Under the pieces are notes generated by a model, which saw only the letters and a list, made by a program, of their open reading frames with translations, was not told the DNA's origin and did not search any database. The translations under genes were made by a program, and so were the position numbers. DNA of 64,000 bases. Source: JAUIAI01 sp050633665 (GTDB lineage Bacteria > Pseudomonadota > Gammaproteobacteria > Burkholderiales > Burkholderiaceae_E). The DNA is taken from NCBI GenBank assembly GCA_050633665.1, contig JBOEGY010000007.1, positions 496,001 through 560,000 of the forward strand, read 5' to 3'. Positions 53,857 to 62,316 of this stretch are shown here, in pieces; the stretch's first letter is position 1; every line of letters begins with the position of its first letter.

Positions 53857-56358
53857 TTGGCGATCACTCGTAACCCGACACCAATCATCCAGAGCCTGAC
53901 CGGACAACGGGACCCGGCGATCGATGAATGCTGTGCGCTTTGCGCGTCCATCACCGATAGCCAGATCGTCGCGGTCAACCTGATGGACAACGCTACCCAA
54001 TGGGTTGTCGGCGGTAAAGGGATCGAGCCGGGGTGCGTCGGGCCCCGGGCAGGCATTTGCGACCATGTCGTCAAGACAGGCGAGTTTGCCGAGGTCCCCG
54101 ACCTGGCCGCCGAGACTCGATTCGATTGCCATTACCTGATTCAGAATTACCCCGAGATGCGCCGCTATGCGAGCGTCGTCTTGAACGTCAGTCACTCGCG
54201 CGTTGGCACGCTCAGTCTGTTGGGCAACCAAACCGGCTCCCTGACCCCCAGGCAACGGGAGAACCTGCAACACACTGCCCGCATCATCTCGGCCCTGCTG
54301 GAGCAACGCCGGGACTCTATCGAGCTGGACCAGACCCAGGCCCGGCTCCAGGATGTAGCGTTATGTACAGCGGATTGCTTCTGGGAGTGCGATGCGGACC
54401 TGGTCGTCACCTGGCATTCAGCCAATGCCGCTTCGCCGGGCCTGGAAGGCTGGCGCCCGACGGTTGGCGAAGCCATTCCGAGTGGCGTGATCTGTGACGA
54501 CCTCGGCGACCCGGATCCAGCCGCGGCATCATTAGATGATGAGCTGTCGCGACACGCGATCCTCAGACCCACACTGATTCGACTGGAACGACCCAGCGGG
54601 CCCAACTGGCTATCAATTGCAGCCCGTCATGTGACCGATCAGTCCGGCCATTGCGTGGCGATACGTGGCAGCGTTCATGCGATGCGCGATATCGTTCAGA
54701 TCAGACGAGCCGAAAGCGACCGTGACATGTTGCTCGCCCAGGTGGCGCGCTATGTCCCCGGTTTCTTTTTTCAACTGGAAGCCCGGAGTGCAGACGACGC
54801 CCAAATCACTTTTGCCAGTGACGGCCTGCACGCCTTGTGTGGGGTTGACTCCGAAGGAGTCAAGTCAGACTTTGACTCCTTTCTGAGCCGAATCCACTCC
54901 GATGACCTTAAATCAGTGGTTCGCTCACTGGAAGAGTCAGCCGCAACCCTCTCGCCGTGGCACGAGAAATTCCGCCTGATTATTCCCGGCCAGGACGAGC
55001 GGCGGCTCGTCGCCTATGCCACCCCGATTCGCCACAAAGGCGACTATGTCCGCTGGAACGGATTTGTCGCCGACGACAGCAATATGGAGAGACTGGAACA
55101 GGAAAAAATGGCCGCCGAGCAAGCCAGCGCCGCGAAATCTGAATTTCTGTCGCGGGTTAATCACGAGCTGAGAACGCCGCTTAACGGCGTACTAGGGTTT
55201 GCCCAACTGATGGCGACAGACCCGGCGAACCGGCTCGCGGCGATCCAGCTCGAACGACTACACCATATTGAGACCGCTGGTCTGCGCCTACTCGATCTGA
55301 TCGACAACATGTTGAACCTGACCCGGCTTGAGCAGCGCGACAACTGGATTCAGCGCCAGGAAGTCAACCTGTCGAAAATCGTCTCGGAGTGTACGGCTCT
55401 TGCGCAGCCATTGGCCCATGACAAGTCGATTCAGTTACGCCTGAGCATGCCCTCTGAACCAACCATTGTTTTGGCTGACAACCATGCAGTGGCCCAGGTG
55501 ATCGGTAATCTGATTGCTAATGCGGTTCATTACAGCGACCAGAACAGTCCGGTCTTTATTGCCGTGCAGGAAATCGGCAACCGATATTGTGTTTCCGTTA
55601 TTGATCGCGGTCGCGGTCTTAGTGATGAAAAAGTCCGGATGTTGTTTCAGCCATTCAACCGCCTCGGCGCAGAAAACTCACCGGTTCGCGGCTTCGGCCT
55701 GGGGCTTAGCGTCTCCCAGGCCCTGGCCGAAACGATGGGCGCCCGGATAACCGTCAAGAGCACCCCCGGCAGGGGTTCCAGTTTCCGACTACACCTTGAA
55801 AAAGCGAGCACACCATCGGCTCAGGCTCAGGGATCGGCAATCCCCTCGTCAGGACTTGCCGCACCGGGCCGCCTGCCCCCGCAGGCCGCCAGGACGCCAC
55901 AGTTGACAGATATCGACCCTCACGACCAAACGGATGGAGCCCATATTGTCTACGCCGAAGACGATCGGCTTAATGCCGTGCTGGTCACCGACGCCTTACA
56001 GCGTCGGCCCGGCTTCCTGGTTCATCATGTTGAAGACGGGGAAGTGGCATGGGAAACGCTACAACGACAACGACCAGACTTGTTGCTGGCCGATATCAAT
56101 ATGCCGAACATTGACGGCTATGAACTGATCTCGCGAATTCGTCGCGATCCGCTGCTGCGAGATCTGCCTTGTATCGCGATTTCCGCCGACGCAATGCCTG
56201 AACAGATCGAGGCCGGGCTCGCAGCGGGCTTTGACGCATACTGGCCCAAGCCGATCAATCTGTCGCAACTGACCGGCCGGGTAGAAAAAATTCTCAAACG
56301 CAAATCCCTTTTGTCGGAAATGGAAGAACTAAGCACCCCTACTGACTTCGGCAACTAG
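53857..56358 (+). CDS. Hybrid sensor histidine kinase/response regulator
   Basis: 833 aa with a TTG start at 53857, the most upstream fitting start. Domains in order: GAF (about 1-150), PAS-like (about 160-285), PAS with PAC (about 290-410), HisKA with the phosphoacceptor His436 in VNHELRTPLNG, HATPase (about 540-660), a Pro/Ala linker and a C-terminal receiver with Asp746 (LLADINMPNIDG). No membrane segment is seen, so it senses a cytoplasmic signal. It ends 4 bp past the convergent arfB stop. The output partner is not encoded next to it. Confidence 0.92.
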   Translation: MAITRNPTPIIQSLTGQRDPAIDECCALCASITDSQIVAVNLMDNATQWVVGGKGIEPGCVGPRAGICDHVVKTGEFAEVPDLAAETRFDCHYLIQNYPEMRRYASVVLNVSHSRVGTLSLLGNQTGSLTPRQRENLQHTARIISALLEQRRDSIELDQTQARLQDVALCTADCFWECDADLVVTWHSANAASPGLEGWRPTVGEAIPSGVICDDLGDPDPAAASLDDELSRHAILRPTLIRLERPSGPNWLSIAARHVTDQSGHCVAIRGSVHAMRDIVQIRRAESDRDMLLAQVARYVPGFFFQLEARSADDAQITFASDGLHALCGVDSEGVKSDFDSFLSRIHSDDLKSVVRSLEESAATLSPWHEKFRLIIPGQDERRLVAYATPIRHKGDYVRWNGFVADDSNMERLEQEKMAAEQASAAKSEFLSRVNHELRTPLNGVLGFAQLMATDPANRLAAIQLERLHHIETAGLRLLDLIDNMLNLTRLEQRDNWIQRQEVNLSKIVSECTALAQPLAHDKSIQLRLSMPSEPTIVLADNHAVAQVIGNLIANAVHYSDQNSPVFIAVQEIGNRYCVSVIDRGRGLSDEKVRMLFQPFNRLGAENSPVRGFGLGLSVSQALAETMGARITVKSTPGRGSSFRLHLEKASTPSAQAQGSAIPSSGLAAPGRLPPQAARTPQLTDIDPHDQTDGAHIVYAEDDRLNAVLVTDALQRRPGFLVHHVEDGEVAWETLQRQRPDLLLADINMPNIDGYELISRIRRDPLLRDLPCIAISADAMPEQIEAGLAAGFDAYWPKPINLSQLTGRVEKILKRKSLLSEMEELSTPTDFGN

Positions 56359-56765
56359 GCGTCATAGTCAGGCCTCGAACGCGTACTTTTGATTTTTGAT
56401 CGCGCCTGCTTACCCTCTTGTCGGCGGCGTTTCGATGCCAGTGTCGGCCGGGTGGCTACCCGTACGCGCGGCGGCACTGCGGCAGCACTAACCAGGGCAG
56501 TCAGGCGAGTCATTGCATCCTCACGGTTCGCCTCCTGGGTCCGGTATCGCTGCGCCTTGATCACCAGAACCCCATCACGGGTCAGGCGCCGGTCAGCAGT
56601 CGCCAGCAAACGCTGCTTGACGGTCGCCGGCAGGCGAGATGCGGCAATATCGAATCGCAACTGCACCGCGCTGGCCACCTTGTTAACGTTCTGGCCGCCA
56701 GCGCCCTGTGCTCTGACAAAAGTTATCTGAACATCGTCAGGATGAATAAAAACTGAATTGGCCAT
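56355..56765 (-). CDS. arfB: Peptidyl-tRNA hydrolase ArfB (ribosome rescue)
   Basis: 136 aa. The release-factor GGQ motif is at residues 23-25 (RAQGAGGQNVNK), and the basic C-terminal tail (KRRRQEGKQARSKIKSTRSR) that enters the empty mRNA channel is present. It frees peptides from ribosomes stalled without a stop codon, as a backup to tmRNA. Length matches Escherichia coli YaeJ. Confidence 0.96.
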   Translation of the reverse strand: MANSVFIHPDDVQITFVRAQGAGGQNVNKVASAVQLRFDIAASRLPATVKQRLLATADRRLTRDGVLVIKAQRYRTQEANREDAMTRLTALVSAAAVPPRVRVATRPTLASKRRRQEGKQARSKIKSTRSRPDYDA

Positions 56766-56892
56766 AACCGGTCTGGAGACGTGCGACTAATCATTTAATG
56801 GCGACTATGGTAGCTTTCCCCGACGTAAACTAAAAAGGCGCTCAGACAGCGTTAGCCGATAGCCACCAAAGACGAGGCCTGAGGTAAGAGCC

Positions 56893-57675
56893 ATGAAAAA
56901 TAGCGGCGAGACAAATCAGTTCGAACACGATAATCAAGGCTCAAGGCAAACGACAAGCCGCCGGGGGTTTGTCGGTCAGTGCAGCGCTGGTCTGGCGATG
57001 GCGAGCGCGGCAGGACGCCTGCTGGCCAAAAGCCCTGCCCGAAGATTTCCGGCCGTCACGCTGACCAGCGAGGCCGGCCGGCCGCTGGAGTGTTCGGATC
57101 TCGACCCAAACCGGGAATACATTTTCCATTACCCATTCAAGTCAACACCATGTTTCCTGATCAACCTGGACAAGCCACTGGCCGGTGGTCAGACGCTTGA
57201 TCGCCAGGATGGCTCCACTTACACCTGGCTGGGTGGCGTGGGTCCACAGCAATCCGTTGTTGCGTTTTCGGCAATTTGCGCGCACAAACTCAGCCACCCT
57301 TCTCCGGCGGTCAGTTTTATTGGCTACCGGGAACAGGCAGTTGGCTTTTATAACCAGAAAACCAAATTAGTCGAACAGCGCTCAAGCGTGATTCAATGCT
57401 GCTCCGAACACAGTCTGTATGACCCGGCCGCCGGCGCCAGAGTCTTGTCGGGACCAGCCCCGCAACCATTGGCAGCGATCGAGTTGCATGAACAGGACGG
57501 GCGTCTGACTGCAGTCGGCGTCTACGGTGGCGCGCTGTTCGAACGCTATTTCGAACAATTCGGAAACCGACTGATGATTCAGCATAAAGGCGAAAGCTAT
57601 GCCGATGCGGTTGAGTCGGAATCAGTTGTCCTGCCGGGCGATGTTTACACCAGCAACCGGATTGAATGCAGTTAG
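56893..57675 (+). CDS. Tat-exported Rieske-type [2Fe-2S] protein
   Basis: 260 aa. A twin-arginine signal (SRRGFVG, near residue 22) leads to a hydrophobic stretch. Rieske ligands appear as Cys129-x-His131 (CAHKLSHP) and Cys170-x2-His173 (CSEHSLYDP). The 38 residues between His131 and Cys170 are more than in cytochrome bc1-type Rieske proteins. A catalytic oxygenase domain is absent. It is probably a periplasmic electron carrier or sensor anchored by the Tat helix. It stands alone between arfB and the ankyrin gene. Confidence 0.82.
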   Translation: MKNSGETNQFEHDNQGSRQTTSRRGFVGQCSAGLAMASAAGRLLAKSPARRFPAVTLTSEAGRPLECSDLDPNREYIFHYPFKSTPCFLINLDKPLAGGQTLDRQDGSTYTWLGGVGPQQSVVAFSAICAHKLSHPSPAVSFIGYREQAVGFYNQKTKLVEQRSSVIQCCSEHSLYDPAAGARVLSGPAPQPLAAIELHEQDGRLTAVGVYGGALFERYFEQFGNRLMIQHKGESYADAVESESVVLPGDVYTSNRIECS

Positions 57676-57697
57676 AGACCCAGGCAGGACAGCTAAG

Positions 57698-58441
57698 CTA
57701 AGGATGGGTGGCGATCATTTGCGCGGGCGTTTTACCGCGAAAATCAGCCTGGCTCGGATCGGCTCCGGCTCGGACCAGCAACTGATAGAGTTCGCGGTGC
57801 CCGGCCGCGGCCGCCAGGTGTAGCGCGGTCTGGCCGCTGGTATTGATCAGGCCCAGTTCGGCCGCCCCGTGCCGCACAAGCAGGCGGGCCGCTTCCAACC
57901 GACCCAGGTTGCTGGCGCGCATCAGCGGCGTCCAGGCATAGACGTCGCGGGAATCAACCATTGCGCCGGCGTCGATCAGCAGGCGAATCGCGCGGGCATT
58001 CCCTTTGGCAGCCGCCATCGTCATGGCTGTCCAGCCGTTCGATGCGGCCTGATTCAACGGAACCTGGCGGGCCAGCAATTCGGCGACAATCTCCGGATCT
58101 CCTCGCCATGCGGCATACATCAGCGTTGACGCTCCTTTTATATTGGTTGCGCCCGGGTCGGCCCCGCCGGCGACCAGCAGCTTGAACACCTCGATGTTGC
58201 CGGCAGCAGCAGCGGCCATCAATGCTGTCTTGCCTTTCGGATTACGCACGTCAGTGGGCAGTCCGGCCTTTTGCCGCCTGCCAAACAACAACCCCAATCG
58301 CACCGCATCATTTTGCTCGATCGCCCGAATCCAGTCGCGACTGTCTGTCGGCTGGGCATCCACAGCACCGGGCTGCCCGGCCAATAACCAGAAACCGGCT
58401 GCCAGCAGCATAAGGAGTTTCACTTTTGCTCTTGCACGCAT
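57698..58441 (-). CDS. Exported ankyrin-repeat protein
   Basis: 247 aa from the ATG at 58441, where a signal peptide begins (KVKLLMLLAAGFWLLAGQPGAVDA); the longer reading frame adds non-coding-looking residues. Five or six ankyrin repeats follow (for example NPKGKTALMAAAAAGNIEVFKLLVAGGAD). Ankyrin repeats bind proteins; periplasmic ones in bacteria have been linked to protection of partner enzymes such as catalase. Nothing here names the partner. It converges with the Rieske gene. Confidence 0.85.
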   Translation of the reverse strand: MRARAKVKLLMLLAAGFWLLAGQPGAVDAQPTDSRDWIRAIEQNDAVRLGLLFGRRQKAGLPTDVRNPKGKTALMAAAAAGNIEVFKLLVAGGADPGATNIKGASTLMYAAWRGDPEIVAELLARQVPLNQAASNGWTAMTMAAAKGNARAIRLLIDAGAMVDSRDVYAWTPLMRASNLGRLEAARLLVRHGAAELGLINTSGQTALHLAAAAGHRELYQLLVRAGADPSQADFRGKTPAQMIATHP

Positions 58442-58536
58442 GACCTGATTATCGCCGATCCGACCCGTGCCCCCGCAAGCGCTCACAACATGCCAGAATC
58501 CCGAATCGAACCGAAGGACGCCTTCAGGGGACAAGC

Positions 58537-59058
58537 TTGACTGAACCGACGCCTGAGACACGTGGCGCACCAATGACTGATTTGTCAGAGCAGCAGCGCA
58601 GAATTGCGGTCACCGTCATCATGCAATGCACGCCGACTCCTGACCATCGATGGGTCAGTGAGAAGCGAGAAATTCTCGCGGTCATTCCGCGCGGACATTA
58701 TCAACCCCCCGCCGGGGGCGCAGCAGTCGAAAACACCGGAGCGCAACGGCTGATTCGCTACGACACGCTGGAAATTCCCTTGTACATTGACGAAGTCGAT
58801 AGCTACTACCTGAACATCTCAACCAAAACACCGCGCACGTTTGTGATTCTCGATCAGAATGATGAGAGCGGCGAACTTGAGCCCTTGCTCGTCACCGTGA
58901 GCGCAGACCTTGCCGCGTCTTACGAATCCGTTGACCATCCGATTGAAGTGGTCGAGATGGACCCGCATTTCTATCCGGTTGTTGAAGCGTTTGTCCTGAC
59001 CCATCACATCCCCGAGAAACTGGTCAAACGCAAACGCAAAAACTGGAGCGAGACATGA
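58537..59058 (+). CDS. DUF3305 protein of formate dehydrogenase locus
   Basis: 173 aa from a TTG at 58537 with AGGGG upstream; an ATG at 58573 would shorten it by twelve residues. It matches the DUF3305 pattern as remembered (VTVIMQCTPTPDHRWVSEKREILAV, then LEIPLYIDEVDSYYLN). It is a cytoplasmic protein that regularly accompanies this class of formate dehydrogenase; role unknown. Overlaps the DUF3306 gene by 4 bp. Confidence 0.82.
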   Translation: MTEPTPETRGAPMTDLSEQQRRIAVTVIMQCTPTPDHRWVSEKREILAVIPRGHYQPPAGGAAVENTGAQRLIRYDTLEIPLYIDEVDSYYLNISTKTPRTFVILDQNDESGELEPLLVTVSADLAASYESVDHPIEVVEMDPHFYPVVEAFVLTHHIPEKLVKRKRKNWSET

Positions 59059-59738
59059 ACGAATCGCAAAAACCCGGTTTTATTGGCCGCTGGTCAAAAA
59101 GAAAATCACAGGCCCGCCAACCAGCAATCACTGAAGCCGAGGCACAAACCGAGCAGCCCGCCCCGCTGCCCGAGCAGCCGGCGCCCGTCGCCAAGGCACC
59201 CGCCGAACCGGTCCCTCCGATTGAGTCACTCACCGAAGACTCTAGCTATGAACGCTTTATGCAACCAGACATCAGCGCGGATTTACGCCGTCTCGCATTG
59301 AAAAAACTGTTCAAGGCGCCAGTATTCGGTATACGGGACGGGCTGGATGACTACGATGATGATTTCACCACTTTCGAGGCACTCGGCAATATTGTGACTG
59401 CCGACATGAAGTTTCATCAGGAGCGCAAAGAACTACTGGCTCAGGAAAAAGCGGCGCAGGAACACCTCGACGCCGAACGACTCGATGCCGAACAACAGCT
59501 GGCGGCCGAACAACAGCTGGCGCCCGAACCATCCGAAGCCCGGCCCGAAAATGAAACACCGGAAACCCATCGGTCCGCGGAGCAGTACGCCTCCGCCAAC
59601 GACGCCCCCCTGATCACCATACCGCTCAAACCCACCGACCCATTCGAGCCAGCCCCGCCGATCCTGGCATCAGATCGCACCGGGCTGAGTGTTCGGGCGG
59701 TAGACGTTGACCAGACCCCGAACGCCAAGGAATCCTGA
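59055..59738 (+). CDS. DUF3306 protein of formate dehydrogenase locus
   Basis: 227 aa. The N-terminus FIGRWSKRKSQARQ and the block DISADLRRLALKKLFKAPVFGIRDGLDDYDDDF fit DUF3306. The C-terminal half is low-complexity, rich in Ala, Glu and Pro, and includes an exact 18-bp tandem duplication (59487-59504 and 59505-59522) coding AEQQLA twice. Function unknown; co-occurs with DUF3305 and the 4Fe-4S protein. Overlaps the next gene by one base. Confidence 0.82.
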   Translation: MNESQKPGFIGRWSKRKSQARQPAITEAEAQTEQPAPLPEQPAPVAKAPAEPVPPIESLTEDSSYERFMQPDISADLRRLALKKLFKAPVFGIRDGLDDYDDDFTTFEALGNIVTADMKFHQERKELLAQEKAAQEHLDAERLDAEQQLAAEQQLAPEPSEARPENETPETHRSAEQYASANDAPLITIPLKPTDPFEPAPPILASDRTGLSVRAVDVDQTPNAKES

Positions 59739-61273
59739 TGCCCGACCCAGCAACAACTACGCCGAAACAGGCAGCGCTTGCCGCCGCCGAAACCATTGTT
59801 CCGGAGCCGACCGGACTGGTCGAATACCGATCAGAAGGCCGGTTGCTGATTATTGGCACGAGCGAGACAGTCAGCGCGGCACTGCCCCTGCTGGACGACA
59901 CGCTGAAACCACGATGCTTGCTCACCGAAGCAACCGACACCCCGCCGGAAGACATTGCATTCGAGACCTCCCCTCGCGATGAAATCACCGTCTCCGGATA
60001 TATGGGGGCGTTCGAGGTAACCAGCCGGGCCGGCACTTATGCCTGTGATCTGGTTCTGGATCTCGAGGAACCGCCACGCCTGAATGCCGCGTTGCCCCCA
60101 CCAGGATACTTCGCTCCTGCTCGAATCTCACAAAAGCTTGTCGATTCAGCCAATCAACTCAACGAACTGGTCGGCCGTTTTGAGAAACCGCAGTATTTCA
60201 AATTACGCACCGACATCTGTGCGCACGGCGCCAGTGAATTGCCCGGATGCCGCCGTTGCCTGGACGCTTGCCCGGCCGAAGCCATTTTCTCGATCGGCGA
60301 TAAAGTCGAGGTAAACCCCTACCTCTGCCAGGGTGGCGGAGTCTGTGCCACCGTCTGCCCGACCGGCGCGATCAGCTACGCCTACCCGTCCGTCGGCGAC
60401 AACCTCGACCGGGTCCGGCGTATGCTGCGCGCTTTTGGCGAGGCCGGCGCCGGGCGACCGGCACTGGTTTTGCATACCGAAGCCTTTGACGTGACCGCAC
60501 TCGCTGACGACGAGCTGCCGCTGTGCCTGGAAGAACTTGCCAGCGTCGGACTGGAGCTGTGGCTTTCGGCATTGGCATTTGGTGCCCGGCAAGTCCTGCT
60601 GGTCCGCGATGCCGGCATTAGCGATGTCGTCTTACAGGCACTACAAGAGCAACGTCGGATCGCCAACGCCATCCTTGACGGCCTCGAGCTGAGCGCTGCC
60701 GTGCAATGGTATGGCGCGGAGCAACATCAACCGATGCCGGTGATAAAACCGGCGACTTTCGGTGCGGGCAGCGGCGGCAAGCGGGAAATTCTGTTCGCCG
60801 CTCTGGACCACCTGGTCGAACAGAAATCGGCGCCCGCCGACCTGATTTCGCTGCCACCAGGCGCACCGCTGGGCACGGTCAAGGTCGACGACGGCTGCAC
60901 ACTTTGCATGGCTTGCGCCTCAGTCTGTCCCGCCAAGGCGCTGGCCGACGGTGATGGCGTCCCCGCGTTGCGATTCTACGAAGCCAACTGCGTGCAATGC
61001 GGGCTTTGCGAAACTGCCTGCCCCGAAAAAGTCATCAGACTCGAACCGCGGCTGATGACTCAATCAGCCAGGCGATTGAAAGCGGTCGTGCTGAACGAAG
61101 AAGCACCGTTTAATTGTGTGCGGTGCAGCAAACCATTTGCAACCCTGTCTGTGATCAACAAAATGACCGCCCAGCTCTCGAGCCACTCGATGTTTCAGGA
61201 TGAGGCATCACTGAACCGGCTGAAAATGTGCGGCGACTGCAGGGTGCTCGATATGATGAAAGAAGACGCGTGA
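59738..61273 (+). CDS. Multi-cluster 4Fe-4S protein of formate dehydrogenase locus
   Basis: 511 aa. Four CxxCxxC-type blocks are visible: GCRRCLDACP and LCQGGGVCATVCP (about residues 167-210), then CTLCMACASVCP and CVQCGLCETACP (about 387-430). The middle carries a domain resembling those that bind electron carriers. The C-terminus has two more paired cysteines (FNCVRCSKPF, MCGDCRVL). No signal peptide, so cytoplasmic. It likely relays electrons for, or helps assemble, the formate dehydrogenase; which is not known. Confidence 0.85.
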   Translation: MPDPATTTPKQAALAAAETIVPEPTGLVEYRSEGRLLIIGTSETVSAALPLLDDTLKPRCLLTEATDTPPEDIAFETSPRDEITVSGYMGAFEVTSRAGTYACDLVLDLEEPPRLNAALPPPGYFAPARISQKLVDSANQLNELVGRFEKPQYFKLRTDICAHGASELPGCRRCLDACPAEAIFSIGDKVEVNPYLCQGGGVCATVCPTGAISYAYPSVGDNLDRVRRMLRAFGEAGAGRPALVLHTEAFDVTALADDELPLCLEELASVGLELWLSALAFGARQVLLVRDAGISDVVLQALQEQRRIANAILDGLELSAAVQWYGAEQHQPMPVIKPATFGAGSGGKREILFAALDHLVEQKSAPADLISLPPGAPLGTVKVDDGCTLCMACASVCPAKALADGDGVPALRFYEANCVQCGLCETACPEKVIRLEPRLMTQSARRLKAVVLNEEAPFNCVRCSKPFATLSVINKMTAQLSSHSMFQDEASLNRLKMCGDCRVLDMMKEDA

Positions 61274-61393
61274 AGACCCTTCGCTGCGGGTCAGCTTATG
61301 CAGACGGGTGCAAAGGATTGGGCTACACTGAGCGACGCGTAGAACTATTACAAATCACCCATCGCTGTATCTGGGTCAGGAGCTGTCTCGGCT

Positions 61394-62056
61394 ATGCCGG
61401 TTGAGTCAAACCAAACACCAGAAGTAGTCCGTTCGCCTGCTCAGCAATCAGCGGCCGAAACAGCGACGGTCATGCCGCCACTCGGGACTGATCAGAAACT
61501 ACGGATTGGTGCGTACACATTGCTGGCTTCACTGCTTCGCGATGCACCCGACGACGCCCTGCTTGAGTACCTGCAAGACACCGGACGCGATGCCACGGCC
61601 GACGACGACATTGGTCAGGCCATGCTGAGTCTGGCTGGCGCGGCACAAACGGCTGACGCGGCTCAAACCAATGAAGAGTTCCACGACTTGTTCATCGGCA
61701 TCGGACGCGGCGAGCTGGTGCCGTTCGGGTCCTGGTACCTGACGGGTTTTCTGATGGAAAAACCGCTCAGCCTGTTGCGCACCGACCTGCAGGCGCTCGG
61801 CTTTGAACGCCAGCCCGACGTGACTGAGCCTGAAGACCATGTTGCCGCGCTCGCCGAAGTCATGGCCATGCTGATTAGTGACAACGTCAGCCATCAAACC
61901 CAACAAGATTTTTTCGAGAAGCATCTGAGCGCCTGGATGGGCCGCTTCTTCACAGATTTGCAAAATGCCGGATCAGCTTCGTTTTACCGCGCAGTCGGCC
62001 AGTTCGGCGACGCTCTTATCAAATTGGAAAGCCGCTACTTTTCAATGCGGCTGTAA
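61394..62056 (+). CDS. TorD/DmsD-type molecular chaperone
   Basis: 220 aa, helical and cytoplasmic. Segments FHDLFIGIGRGELVPFGSWYLTGFLMEKPL and SFYRAVGQFGDALIKLE are typical of the TorD family, which binds the Tat signal of molybdoenzymes and holds them until cofactor is inserted. It is set between the 4Fe-4S protein and the small Tat peptide, so its client is probably the adjacent FdhA. Confidence 0.88.
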   Translation: MPVESNQTPEVVRSPAQQSAAETATVMPPLGTDQKLRIGAYTLLASLLRDAPDDALLEYLQDTGRDATADDDIGQAMLSLAGAAQTADAAQTNEEFHDLFIGIGRGELVPFGSWYLTGFLMEKPLSLLRTDLQALGFERQPDVTEPEDHVAALAEVMAMLISDNVSHQTQQDFFEKHLSAWMGRFFTDLQNAGSASFYRAVGQFGDALIKLESRYFSMRL

Positions 62057-62076
62057 CTCGTTTCGGGAGAGTCAAG

Positions 62077-62286
62077 ATGAAAAAATCCAAGCCATTCCAA
62101 TCGGATCGGCGTCGCGCTTTGCGTGGTCTCGCCACTTCGCCAGCGCTGGCTGCCGGCGCCGCGGCTGTAGTTTCCGGTAGCGCAAGTGCCGAACCCGTCG
62201 CTGATCCAACCCCCGAGGTCACCGCTGACAAGGGTTACCAGGAAACCAAGCATGTCCGCGACTACTACCGTACCGCCTCTTTCTAA
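62077..62286 (+). CDS. Small twin-arginine peptide of formate dehydrogenase region
   Basis: 69 aa. A twin-arginine pattern (SDRRRALRGLA) and a hydrophobic alanine-rich stretch are followed by a short tail ending HVRDYYRTASF. Such peptides are found beside formate dehydrogenases of this kind and are annotated as formate dehydrogenase region TAT target. Possibly a small exported subunit or partner of the alpha subunit. Confidence 0.88.
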   Translation: MKKSKPFQSDRRRALRGLATSPALAAGAAAVVSGSASAEPVADPTPEVTADKGYQETKHVRDYYRTASF

Positions 62287-62316
62287 TTTCTGCCCACCCA
62301 GCTTGAGGAGTCACCG

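Noticed and set aside
59487..59522. Exact 18-bp duplication as a mobile or regulatory repeat
   Set aside because: It is in frame within a low-complexity Ala/Glu/Gln region of the DUF3306 gene and is most simply replication slippage.
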